From Syngnathus acus (taxonomy: Eukaryota; Chordata; Actinopteri; Syngnathiformes; Syngnathidae), in NCBI RefSeq assembly GCF_901709675.1, contig NC_051105.1, positions 8,426,104 through 8,490,103 on the forward strand: a DNA stretch of 64,000 nucleotides. Reading direction: 5' to 3'. Below the pieces are notes generated by a model. That model was not told where the DNA came from. It did no database searches and saw only the letters and a program-made list of their open reading frames with translations. The position numbers were made by a program, and so were the translations under genes. Below, one piece after another: positions 10,211-21,877 of this stretch (position 1 is the stretch's first letter; each line of letters starts with the position of its first letter).

Positions 10211-12112
10211 CTAAGGGAGGAAACACACACACAGGGTAAGAGAAGAATCATTAAAAAAAAAAAAAGAATTACCATCAATGACGGAGAAAATGAAGTCATT
10301 TCCTCACCACGGTGGTCTCCTTTTACAAGCCTCGTTTGCACGGTCCTTCGGCCAATACTACAGTCCTGAAACCAGAGATTTAATTAATGACAAGGAGCTG
10401 AAGAAAAAAAAAAGACTTTTGAAAAATGCCTGTATTTGGTCATATTCAGAAAATGAACAGCTACGAATAGGACCAATGATGCTGACTACACTAAAGTCTG
10501 CCAAGGCTATTTCCTGCTTCTCGCAATCTATCTTAGCTTCACACTCCACAGAGACACTGAATTTGACTTACATCTTGCTGATAATCACCTAGATTGCCAT
10601 CTTAAATTACAGATGTCAGCGACTGAACAAGTACCCGCCATAGCTCTTGCTCAGCAGTAAGAAATACACCATTGCAGTTGTTGGCAAAACAGCTCTGTCA
10701 CGCTCCAGAGAAAAGAATTGCCTTACAGACAGAACACATCAAGATAGAACTACCATGAAATAAGAGCTGGAATTCTGAACTTTGCTCTCATATTTGTCTT
10801 CGGATCTGACACCCAAAATATCGTTAGTCTACAACCAAAACAAAGGAATTGACCTTGCCATTCCAATACGTTATCACGACGGTGTTATAGTTCAAAGTTG
10901 CCCAATTGGCTGGTGAGCAGTGTCCAGATCACCCACGGCACTAATGAGCACAAGGGCTACGGAAAATAAGACAGGTGGATAATGAAAAATGGAATAAAAA
11001 TGGACCGCCCCTCCCTTTTATACAAGCTTCCCAAACTACACGCAGTAATCAGTCAATTTTAATGGGCCACACTTGCACATTCATTACATGAGGACATTCT
11101 TTCTATACTCCAGGACCGTGACATTCTTAGTGACAATAAAAATTAACAGCCACTTTATGATTGAACCATTTTTAAAAACACCAATTAAAAAAAGAAATAT
11201 TTACTGCCATGAGCTGCCCTTTCTTCACTCTATGGAACAAAAATTTTGGGTTGGGCTTCTCTTTCCAAGTTGTCCATCTTAAAAGTGAGAGTCATGAAAA
11301 ACTGCACACAAATGAAATATTTTGAAGAAGAGCTAAACTTTTTGTTCTACCTGACATTCCAATGTGTAGGCTAACAAACTAACACAGACTGATTGAAGTC
11401 ATACAGCAGCAACATTACCTCAGCTCGGTCGATGCGCCGTGGCCAAGACGGAATGCGTTCGAGTGATGAAATATTGTCACGTGATTCTCTGTGCTCCAAG
11501 TCACTGCATGTCATCAAGTAGTGATCCGTGTTGGCGTAATGACCTTTGTGCTAAACGGGAGTGCTCGAGTTAAGTTGGTGAGGTCTGAAAATGTCCTTTC
11601 GATGGGAGTATGTGTATCTTATCGCCGATCTCTTGTGTACCTTATCTGTTTGTTGTGTAATATATACCACAATGTTGTAACATTTTTACAACAAAATAAT
11701 ATCGTTTGAGATTTCAGGTTTTATACTGATGCACAGTAAGGATGTTTGTAACAAGTTTGTATTTATGTCTTGGACTACATTGACACATACTAATTGAAAT
11801 TGAAATATTTTGGGGACGAGTGAAAGAAAGATTTCCACACTTGCAAAGACCTTTGTTCTTATTTCCTCTTGACACACTTTTTGACCTAGCTCACATGCGT
11901 GTACTTTGGACACTTTGCCTGCCAAGAAAAAAAAACAGAAGCAGCAACTCATAGTGCCTACTGAGAAAGGTGCTTTTGAACAAAAACTGAATGTTTAATC
12001 GGGGCCTCTGACAACAGGTTCACATTACAAAAATCAAACTATCCATAGTGAAATTAAGAAAAAGAAAAGACTTGCTGCAAACACTTGAACACATATGGCA
12101 ACTTCTCTTGAG
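10211..12112. other. agpat3 5' UTR intron and probable promoter region
   Basis: No coding exon of a recognised family is seen. A candidate non-coding first exon of agpat3 ends at 11419 (minus-strand donor GAG|GTAATG). It is preceded by a mildly CpG-containing patch at about 11420-11590 that could hold the promoter. An ATTAAA-type signal on the minus strand near 11994-11999 may end the small gene upstream. Confidence 0.4.
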
Positions 12113-12713
12113 TCAATTGTGTCTCCTGCATCCTTTACCCAGATTTTCATGCCAGAACTTTGCAAGGTCAGGATGGTCCTCGTCATGGGTACTGTATTTA
12201 TTATCAAAAGACTTTCAAAACAGGACTCCAATTTTTGGTGGTGAACGCAAGTAGCTCAAAATTATCTGGGTCTCTTCCTTATTTTGTAGCACCGCAACAC
12301 GTCTGATATTTTTTATCGTCCTCTGCTTGATCTGCAGTTTGTCTTCTTTCAGTTTGAGAACACCTCCTTGAGAGACGCCAAATACCGTAGTAATGATAAT
12401 TAAAACAAAATACTAATATTAACCATCTGAAATTGTTTCTCAGTACAGTTTCATCTGCAGAAGCAACTGAACTTGACGGAACGATTAGTCGCTGACTGGG
12501 TTAAAGCTACTTAGAGCTGGACAGCTGTTTGTTCCATTACCAACAAATAACCAGCAGTCGCTTGAGTGGAACTTACACTCCGTCTACTTTCCTACTCTTG
12601 AAATTCACCAATATCATTAGTATAACTCACCAGTAGACATAGTAGCCCATTGCCACGAGCACCAGCGCACCGCAAATCCCGGTGAAGATCATCACAGCAC
12701 TCTGGTTTAGCAT
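12113..12713 (-). CDS. Candidate single-pass membrane microprotein (unrecognised)
   Basis: Two exons on the minus strand, 12713-12631 and 12191-12113, join across a GTGAGT donor and a TACAG acceptor to give 53 codons. The first encodes a short N terminus and one hydrophobic helix (about residues 5-27: AVMIFTGICGALVLVAMGYY). The second encodes a hydrophilic, charged tail rich in Asp, His and Lys and containing DEDHPDLAKFWHENLGKG. I do not recognise the family. An upstream exon (12866-12797) with its own GTGAGT donor could instead splice to the AG just after MLNQ, extending the frame through DYDGYGAEQP; then the start would lie elsewhere. Evidence is limited to clean splice signals, an open frame across both exons, and a helix-plus-charged-tail layout common in small integral membrane proteins. 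It could also be a chance frame in the agpat3 leader. Confidence 0.35.
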
Positions 12714-12796
12714 TTTGGTGGATGGTGGTTCACCAGATGAGCGCCAAAATAAAAACAAAATACCAGCAGTGAGCAACAGCAGCAGCAGGTACTCAC

Positions 12797-12866
12797 AGGC
12801 TGCTCTGCTCCATATCCATCATAATCCAACCGAAGGAAAGAGATTATGATGACAACAAGAACACCT
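12797..12866 (-). other. Candidate upstream exon of the microprotein gene
   Basis: On the minus strand, cagttcctccaac followed by AG (acceptor before 12866) and a CCT|GTGAGT donor after 12797 frame a 70-base exon. Two of its frames are open. It may be leader sequence or may add residues to the microprotein. Confidence 0.3.
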
Positions 12867-15437
12867 GTTGGAGGAACTGCCTGATCAGCAAATAATTACC
12901 AGCAACCAAAGAAGCCCCACCAAAAAAATAAAACAACAAAAAAATGTTGACTCTAATTCAGAGCAAGCAGGAAAAAAAACAAATATCCACTGTAGACTGC
13001 AAGAAGATTCATCTAATCGACGAAAGGTAGGAGGTAGGCTCACGTCCCGTAGCAAACGGCTGACTGTATTCTCATTCCCTAATCCAGTGGATTAGATTAG
13101 TGACGATTAGCGAGCGACAGGCATCCTGGATATGTCGCGTTTCATTACCATTAACCAAAATTGCGGAGACGAACAGTTGTCTGGCAGAGTTTGACATCCC
13201 ATCTTGCTATTGGTTGTCTTGCTAGCATCTCTTCAATGATAATTTTGCTTACAACCCAAGGCCAAAAATATCTTGATGGCTACAAAACGTTGAGTAGTTG
13301 TAGTTCTCTTCTACTCCATGTGTCCTGAAGAAAGTAGTCAGTGATAATTTATTCAGAAATACATAACCGCTGACTCGAGTTGGCAACATCTGCCAGCAGG
13401 ACTTGTCCGTGACTAACATCAAAGTTGTGATTTGCCGCCAAAATAAACTAGTTAACTCACATTTAACTTTATGATGTGACTTTAAAAGCATTAAGTTTAT
13501 TCGAGCATTATATTAATTATGTAAGTAGTATTGTGGCAGACCTCCACACATGTAACCTTCGTCACTTTAACACCTTATCACCGAATTCTTTTGGACTTTG
13601 AAACCACAAAACGTATTATCCACTATCTGATTCACAGCAATAATGCTTCAGCTCAAAAAGATATCGAAAAGCTAAAATTTCACTTCAGAGGGTCCCAATG
13701 TTGGAAGTAGGTTTAGACTGGTCAGTGGGCATATTTAATTCTTGAAAGTTCAAGTGGTTGAGTGGTACATCATTAACTTTTCCATTGGTAGCATTGGTGT
13801 GACCAACTTTTCTCTGTTGCACTGGCAAATAATTTGTTAAAAACTAACAATAAATTCGGTACTTTGATAAATAGCTATAGTGGGGCCTCCTAACACCACC
13901 CTCCCATTCTTACTAATGTTTTTATTAACATGTAGGATCTGAGCTAACTTGTGCACCAGTTTCAAAATGGTTGGTGAACCCTGGTTTGCACCCACTAATT
14001 GACCCAAGGCTATTGTTGAAAAAAAAAAAAAAATGAAAAAAGAGCAAGACATCTTTTCTATAATTACGCAACAGTGGAAGCATCACCCCCCCCAAAAAAT
14101 GTTGGTCTAATTCCAACGTGTGAGTCAAGTTAAATGGCATTCGAATGTCCTGCAAAGGTTCCACTGCACGGAAACGGCAACAAGCATTTAGCTGTCACAA
14201 CAACCGCATGATGAATGACAAATCTGGCATATTATTTACACACCACTTCCCCTTGCTCTCTCTATCAAACATCACCTATAATTGTCTTGGAATTAGATCG
14301 TGACATCGTTCAACGTCAGTAGATTTGCACTCATACGTTGTTTTACACAATTTATTTTTTTTGCGTAAAACCAAGTTGACTTGGCATCGTTAAGACCCCA
14401 CACGCTACTAGCATGCCGGCCGGCCGACCGGCGGTCATATGGTGAGCCGTTAACTGTGATCCATGTGCCGGGGACGTCAGACTCCATTCTATGAACTCTC
14501 AGTAGAAAGCAGTTTGGTTGCCTTCCATGACAAATTACAATATTAATCGAGCTGTTTGGAAGCTATTCTAAGACAAATGAGTGGCGTACACGAGCCCTGC
14601 ACCTTACCTTGAATGTGTAGAATTTACCCCAATAACTTCATCGACAGAAAAGTAGCCACTATCCGACTGGGCTAGCATGTTAGGACTTTTTTTTTTTTTG
14701 ATAGTAAGAGAATATTTAAAATAAAGGGTGTGTGTTGTTGGTCGTGCGGCTTTCTTGCTAGCCTTCGATGCTACGCTAGTTAGCTAGCTAAAGCTAGCTG
14801 ACAGTAAGGCACATTCTCAATAGGCTTACCTGACAATTGATCACTTTGTACTGAAACCAGCACCGGAGATTCGGGAATACTTCAGTCAATGGTTCAGGGC
14901 CTGGTCAGGTTGTGGGAAAACAAAAAACAAAAAGAAAACAACTATCGGACCGCTTTAGAGAGCACACTATGGCTCAACGACGTGGGTTAACGTAGATGTT
15001 ACAAAGATGACTTGAGGTCATGCGATTTTCAAGAGCACCATTGTTTGTCGGTGAAAGCGCCACATTTCCTCAAAGCCCCCCTCTGAAGATGTCCATCCGG
15101 TCATTCCGGACCACCCTCCCCCTCACCCATTCTCACAAAACGCACACAATAATCTGCAAAACACCTGCCCTCTACAATAATACATTCACCACTTAGCTGT
15201 TATTACTTCCTTCCATTACCAAACTGGGGTGTTTGTTCTTTTAAATTAAAACTTTCTTACAATGCACAGAGCACGATCCCTGTTTGTTTTAATATTACAC
15301 ATGTAGTCTGTATTTGGTGGGAAATAAACCAAGCTATTTTTAAAAAAAATCGTATCTCTTTGATACGCACGTATAATAATTACTACAGTGGATAAAAATT
15401 ATTCTTCTCTTTTGGTGTGCACAATTCTAGACCTCGT

Positions 15438-15451
15438 CTGCCCCCTGCTGG
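15438..15451 (-). promoter_or_regulatory. CTCF-consensus word
   Basis: CTGCCCCCTGCTGG matches the reverse complement of the vertebrate CTCF core (CCASYAGRKGGCRS) at every position. It lies between agpat3 and pdxk. Occupancy cannot be judged from sequence, and short matches also occur in repeats. Confidence 0.35.
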
Positions 15452-15644
15452 TGTTTCAGCACATCTGCGTCTTAGAACCAAACCAAGGCACGCATTTTAT
15501 CTCACTTTAAAAATTCTATATAAAATTCATTGTATGCTTAACGAAGTTCAGGGGTCAGCAACATTTTTGAAACTGAAAGTTACTTATTTAAGGGCTACCA
15601 GTTTCATACTTAACACATTTGCTCAAATCACCTATAATTATTCC

Positions 15645-15735
15645 TCTGTCTATCCATTTTCTCTATCATTTTGTCACTATCATTAGGATCTTGCATGTAC
15701 TGGAGCCTATCCCAGCTGAGTTTGTCCTATATTCT
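15645..15735 (+). repeat. Fish repeat tail (tccattttct ... agcctatcccagctgag)
   Basis: The words tatccattttctctat and ctggagcctatcccagctga are the degraded conserved tail of a repeat that is extremely common in percomorph genomes. No intact element or coding frame is present. Confidence 0.6.
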
Positions 15736-16164
15736 TCCATATAGCATTTAATTATTCTGCCTGGCATATGAATTAAGACGTCTGTGGCGTTATTAGGGTT
15801 AATGCCAGCTCGTCATGCTGTGGATTAGTGCCATACCTGCCCCTAATCACACAGTATTAGCACTTGGTTTGACAAGGGGGATACTGTTTAATTGCCTGTC
15901 TTTTTATGTATGCGATACTATTCACAATTTAAAAGCAAATTTTCCCTGAAATTGGCAGCCGACATTTGAAATACCACTCTTCCTCCTTTTTGCAAAAATA
16001 TTTCTTTTTAGGAATTCATTAGTTTTATGCTTTTAAAATAGGTGGCATTTATTTGGAACATTTCCATACAGGCACTTGAGGTACAGCAGTTTTTATGAGA
16101 CTGGGCCAAGTGCCAACAAACAAAAATATATCACAGACAGACAGTGTAAAGTCATTAAATTGTT

Positions 16165-16170
16165 TTTATT
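16165..16170 (-). terminator. Candidate polyadenylation signal of pdxk
   Basis: TTTATT on the plus strand is AATAAA on the minus strand, about 1 kb downstream of the pdxk stop codon at 17157. The span 16171-17156 is then its probable 3' UTR, with no other gene in it. Confidence 0.45.
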
Positions 16171-17156
16171 ACATCTATCTTTCAATTTACTTTATGTCAG
16201 AGCAGCAGCTCAATGTTTTGGCCTTGAAATATTATTTGTGAGGCGCAACTTATACAGTTGTACACATACACTAAACATTCAAAACCTGTTTAGCTTCCTA
16301 ACTGCTTTAAGGCTATTGATTCATCGTGTATAGATATGGTAATAACAAAATGGCAATCAACAGTACAGTAAATATTCTATCTTAAAAATCACCTGTGCAA
16401 ATCCTTCAATTGGAGAAGTTTTAAGACGAGGATCTAATAGAGTACTAATTCAGGGAAACATCACGATTAAAGGTTAAAAGTATGGATTGAAAGGGATGGA
16501 TTTTAGGACATCAAACAATCAAGATTAGCAGCAATTGTAAAACAAAAAGCTATGAAATAAAATGTACCAAAAAAGTATACGGACCATGAACATACCTGTC
16601 ACATTTTTCCTACGTACCTTTATGATTTTATTATATATTCTGTTATAAAGATGACTCCAAAAGCTAAAACATTCACGATGTAACCATTAAATATTTCAGC
16701 ATGAAGTGACACCTTCTTAGGCATAATACTGGATTTCTTTGAACTTATTTTTTCAAGTTTTTAAGGTTAAATGTAGAGTGAACAACACACCTTCAGTGAT
16801 GAATCAAGTTCTGACAGCAGAGGCACGTGCAAGCGTGCATCTGTTTATGAGTTAGAGTATATCTAAAAGGAGTAATAAAGTACATTTAGTAGTTAAGTAA
16901 ACGGAGTCTAAAAATAAGCCCTATTGGCTAATATCTCTGGGTTTTTTCTCAATCTATGCAAAGGAAGATGATATTTACAAAAGCCATAGGAGAGACAAGT
17001 ATGGCAGTGATTCCGGAGTATCTCCATCTAGAACATGAGTTATGATCCTTCACAACTGATCATCTTCAAGATTCTGGAAGGAAGAGAAGACATGGCGTGG
17101 GTTGGAAAATGCTGCAAGATGTCAACGTTCATTGACGAATGCTACCACCTTCGATA

Positions 17157-20100
17157 TTAAGAGGTTTTTAAAATGTTCGCTTCCACAACGATGACCGGTT
17201 TCTCAATGTCGCCTTTGCTCTGAACCATTCTCAGCTCCAGCTGCGCAGGGCTGGGCCTCTTCCCTGGGCCGGCTTTTTCTGAAACATGGCAAAGCGGATG
17301 ATCACATTCACTTCAAAGAATGCAGTTTTATTTGTTTTCATAGATTGTGTCCAGTACAAACAAACGGTACAGAACAGTCATTAGTCTAAGTAAAAATAAA
17401 ATACCATTAGCATAATTAATAGTCCGCTTAATTACATGGTGCATGACTGAAACAGTCTTTTCACAGGCAGTCTGTGGGGAAAACAGAAAAATACCCAGTT
17501 AGATTGAGAACACCAAGTGGTCATTATGGCATTGTAACAGATATTTAAGGATTGAGAGCATGGCAGAGAGAGTGTGTGTGAATTTGTATGAACCTTGAGA
17601 TCTTCAGGGTGATGGTGAGTCCAGGCAAGCAACAGGGCAGCAAACAGATCCCCCGTCCCCACAAACACAGCATCAACTTTGGGGATATCCATGCAGATCT
17701 TCTGAATGCTAACCGTCCCATCTGGTTTTACTACATCAGAATGAACAGTAAGATTAAAAAAGCGTGATGATTGTTATTGTATGAAGCCTGCTAAAATTGC
17801 AAAGGTACACAGAGGAATTTGCTATGGTACTTTACCGATTTTCTGGCTCCCGAGGGCCACCAGGTGGAGGGCTCCTTGATTTGAAGGCAAGTCAGTACTA
17901 GTGAGCACCACTGTTTTTGGACCCATTTTGTGAAGCAGCTCCATCGCCTGGGAGACATTTTTTTTTTTTTTTTTTTTACACTTTACAATTTTGGACTGCC
18001 ATGCACAAAAACAGTACATCTAATGAAAAAAGGTACCCACCTTAAGAGCATCTTCTATTGTATGGATTTTAATCCCAGTTAATAACCTGTTGAAGAAAAT
18101 ACATCCATCGTTCACAAACACTGACTGGCATATTTATTATCCACATGCTTTCTTCCTCCACTTTTGTACTAATTAAAAGGCTACTCACTCTGCTTCAAAA
18201 TGGTTAGGGGTAAGGATGTCAGCCAAAGGCACTACTTTGTTCCGGTAGACTGGGAGAAGTTCCTCGGGGACGTACTGGAAAAGGCACCAAACAAAACAAA
18301 TGTTGTGACTTCTTTTTAGGTTACCTTCTCACTTCTATTTGACATGTCTGATTGCTTCTGTGTAACAAGATAAGACAGCGTTTTGTACAGTATATAAAAA
18401 ATACTCACCATTGCACCATGGTCTCCCATTACAGGGTCACAAACTGTCACAAAAATATGCAGGACATAACTAGTTAGATGTTTTGGTTGTTCAATTCTGA
18501 ATTAAATCTAACAGTATTGCACTCACCATATACCAAACTAGGATTGGCTTTCTTAAGCTCTTGAACAATTTCAACCACGGTCATCAGGAAGGACGTGTCC
18601 CTGCTGTACCCTTGTTTAAAAAAAAATAAATAAAAAAGTGGACAAAAAATTTGATTAAAATTCTTAACCTGACTTGCTCTTGTAAAATCCTGTCTGGGTA
18701 TCTTTCAGAGTTTTTGACAATAATCACGTGAATAATATCCAATAGAAGACTGACCTGTGAGGATATAGTCATAGTGGTTGACCTTATTGAGCTTGATGCC
18801 CTCATACAGCACATTGAGCTCATCAGCTTTTAGGACTTGACCCTTCCAGTGGGCGTAGCCTAGAACAGGAGATAAACATTGAGTTATTGGTTTATTCAAA
18901 TAACGCCATCCAACATAATACGTTATGCAATATTGGATGGGATATTTCCAGAAACTTCTTTCTTCATTTTTCTTTCTTCTCTTAAACGGAGCCTCTACAC
19001 TGACTGAGAGTCTTTATCAGGCTGCCAGTTTTCCCCTTTTTTGGTGCCCCTTCATCGTGAACCCGCAACAAACCCCCACAGCTGTTGGGACTGCATAATG
19101 AAAGGACATGCAAACACAAAAAAGGAGCATCGAGTTCAACACGGGCCCTTCGCCGACTCAGAGAGCAGCTCCTGCAGTGAGAAAGCTTTTACGGGGGAAA
19201 AAAAAAAAATACTCAGACTTGCACTGGAACATTTAAAGGACATTTTCACAGGTCAAATTACAGGAGTGTACTTAGCCTGCGTGGAAAACAAAAGACGCAT
19301 TTTATAAATTGACGAGACTAATGTGCAAATATCTCCTACGATGTGCGGACTCACATTCTTTACAAGCTTTGGTGTATAAAGCCCAGATCAAATTATAAAT
19401 TTCTCTTGAACTACTTTGCAGTTTCATTCATTCATTAAAGTCTATGCAAGCCGAGGTTGGCAGTATCACTATAGTTGAATTGAAACGATGCTGGGAAAAG
19501 AAAACAAATCAATAGTTTTGCTTAAGTAGGGATTTTTGATCTCCTCGGCTTCCCTTACAGTTTACAGTGTAACAGAGTCAGATTAAATCAACGTAGCGAA
19601 TACAAGTCGCCAGTGATAAATTGCTAACAAGAGGACCAAGACTAAAGTCTAACAATATACGTTAAACACTGACACAATGCGTCTTTTAGTCTTCCCTTCC
19701 TTAGAAATGAATTTTGGACCTTGATTGCAAAAGATTTCAGGGGCACCAAGTTTTTAGAATAGAGGCAAAGTACAAAGGCAGTAGACACTCATAGACTTAG
19801 ATAACATAAATGGTTAAATGGTTATACAGTATATTGGCCATTCTTCAAACCAATTCCCTCAAGGCAGGCCCTTTGTAAATAAATGTATGATCCAACCTGT
19901 GTGATTGGAGAACTGCACAGAGTTGATGGAGTCCACTTCAAAGCCCAGAACCTGAGAAAAGTTTTTTAAATAGGGGGTTAAGAGAACCAAAAAAAAAAAA
20001 AAGCAGGTCGCAGGAATATCAGTTACAAGCTTGGGACCACCACTGCGAACATTGTTACTGCACAAATATACATATATTGACTTTCTTTGTCCAATAAAAC

Positions 20101-20576
20101 AACAAGACTCTCAAATGTAATCATGTTAACCTTAAGGATTATCTACATGTATAAAATACTTTAAAGAGGATTTAGGTCAGAAAAAAAAGTTACTGTAGAC
20201 TTCTTTCGTGACAAAGGCAACTGTCCACATGCAGAGCAAGTGTTCAAACTACCGACGCTGTTTAGCCACTTTGAACTCATCTCGCCTTTGCAAGAAAACA
20301 TTATGTTGCGTTTGCGTGACTGTTACGATTTTTGTTTTTCCATTCATTGGTGATGTTAATGTATTTTACAGTTGGCAGTTGTAAGAGGTGAACACAACAT
20401 GAAATTACATAACGATGCTGCAATATAATCTTCAATGATGTTAGCTACACAGCTACAAAGGTTATTATGCAAGAACCGATATCTACCTGCAGAGGGAATG
20501 TTGCAGACTTATTTCCAACATATCCCCGGACAACATGACTCTGGATGGACAAAACGCGACATTCCATCGCCGCCAT
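17157..20576 (-). CDS. pdxk: Pyridoxal kinase
   Basis: Cytosolic vitamin B6 salvage enzyme that phosphorylates pyridoxal, pyridoxine and pyridoxamine with ATP, a step towards pyridoxal 5'-phosphate. Eleven coding exons on the minus strand, in transcript order: 20576-20487, 19951-19897, 18859-18755, 18610-18527, 18443-18409, 18274-18189, 18086-18041, 17947-17836, 17730-17594, 17471-17405, 17278-17157. All junctions are GT-AG, phases agree, and the product is 312 residues, the same length as human PDXK. Visible landmarks: [13 protein letters not shown] at the N terminus (substrate lid), [10 protein letters not shown], the CDPVMGD ATP-site segment, the PLADILTPN motif, and GTGD at 229-232, whose Asp232 is the expected catalytic base. 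Met1 and Met4 are both possible starts (MAAMECRV). The 5' end faces chpf; agpat3 follows downstream on the same strand. Confidence 0.95.
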
Positions 20577-21877
20577 GAGCCAAACTGGTATTAAAAACAC
20601 GAAGCACAATCAGCAAACAAAACAAGTCCAAGAGCAACATTAAAACTCTGCACAGCTTCGGACGCGTTGAAAGTACCACCACCACACCGATTCGTTCTCT
20701 GCTTATTCAACTCATAAGCTGTCTGTCAAATTGTTTTGTCGTGGGTTCGTTAAACGTCATCTTTGGGCGGACCGAGGACCACGGACTTTGCTAGTTGTAC
20801 TTCCGCATACATCAAAGTACCCGGATATGGCAGCCCATGTGGTACGGACAAAAGGACAAACTAAAACATGGAAATTAAATTACCCACACAAACGCATACA
20901 TGGCATTGCGGCATTGAAAATGTAAAACAAATCAAAAGCCGTGGATTAGGTTATTTAGTTAATTCATATAATTTGATACGGTACGGCGTGTCCTTTTAAA
21001 AGACAAGCACCAAGCGGTTTAAAACTTTAAAAGGTATCTATCCGGAAAACGTATTACATTTGCCACCTTTTCACCTACAACAGTATTTCAACGACTAATA
21101 AGCCTGTATTTTAGGTATGTGACCACTAGATGGCAGCTCAGGACTTTTTGACGCGATTGACTGAACTTTATTTTATTCAAACAACAACAACAACAACAAC
21201 AAAACAGTAATCAAACATTACAGCAACTTTCATAGTAAGAGATCACCCATAGTTTTTATGTCGGTTACATTTCTAACTTTAAATATAACGTGTTCAGGAA
21301 AAATATGAAATCCATTGCTTGAATAGAGTCACCTGGGCAGGAAAACACACCTTTTGTTCACGCGAAGTCACTTAAATTGTGCCTCATGTAGCGCTTGACC
21401 ATAAAACGTTTACCAACCTTTGCTCTAAAATAACAACTTGTCGAGTATTCAGTGGTATTTTGAAACTGCACATCTTCAATCAACCAAACAAGATTATAAC
21501 AAACCGTATCGACCTTGCTTGACTACTCATGACTGCGGATTGTATGTGTGGACATCACAAGACACAAAGTGAACTAAACATGTATTCATCCGCACACGGT
21601 CACCGACCGGAAATAGATCCTCATTGCCTGGCCGCCTCCGGGTTTGTCATGCCTACGTCAGAGGGGGCGGTGCTTTGCAAGCAGCGTCCTGACACGTAAG
21701 AGACCCACGCAATTCTTTTTTTTTTTTTTTAAAGGAAGAAGTTTCTTTCCCAGAAGTTGGATGAAAACCCCTTGGAATTGATGCAGTTGCTCTGTAGCGT
21801 CTCTCCAACTTACAACAACCTGGAGGTTCCTTAAAAAACGCACCGGGACGCTCCGGTAGAGGAGCCGACGCAGCGAC
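20577..21877. promoter_or_regulatory. Divergent intergenic region between pdxk and chpf
   Basis: About 1.3 kb separates the start codons of two divergently transcribed genes, so both promoters should lie here. The pdxk side is within about 20577-20850. The chpf side is within about 21600-21877 and has a CRE-like tacgtca at 21654-21660 and a GC box gggggcgg at 21663-21670. A (CAA)n tract lies at about 21180-21203. No RNA gene or further CDS is seen. Confidence 0.6.
21123..21136 (+). promoter_or_regulatory. CTCF-consensus word between two gene blocks
   Basis: CCACTAGATGGCAG matches the vertebrate CTCF core motif at all positions. It lies between the pdxk and chpf promoters, where a 21q22.3-like gene block meets a 2q35-like block. 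Binding is not demonstrable from sequence. Confidence 0.4.

Larger units (their letters stand above)
12867..16164. other. Region between the microprotein candidate and pdxk
   Basis: No protein-coding gene is supported. Minus-strand donor-like words after 14830 (TCAG|GTAAGC) and 14608 (CAAG|GTAAGG) could end non-coding first exons of agpat3 or of the small gene. The 14600-15120 stretch is somewhat richer in CpG and could be a promoter. A fish repeat tail lies at 15645-15735 and a CTCF-like word at 15438-15451. Confidence 0.4.
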
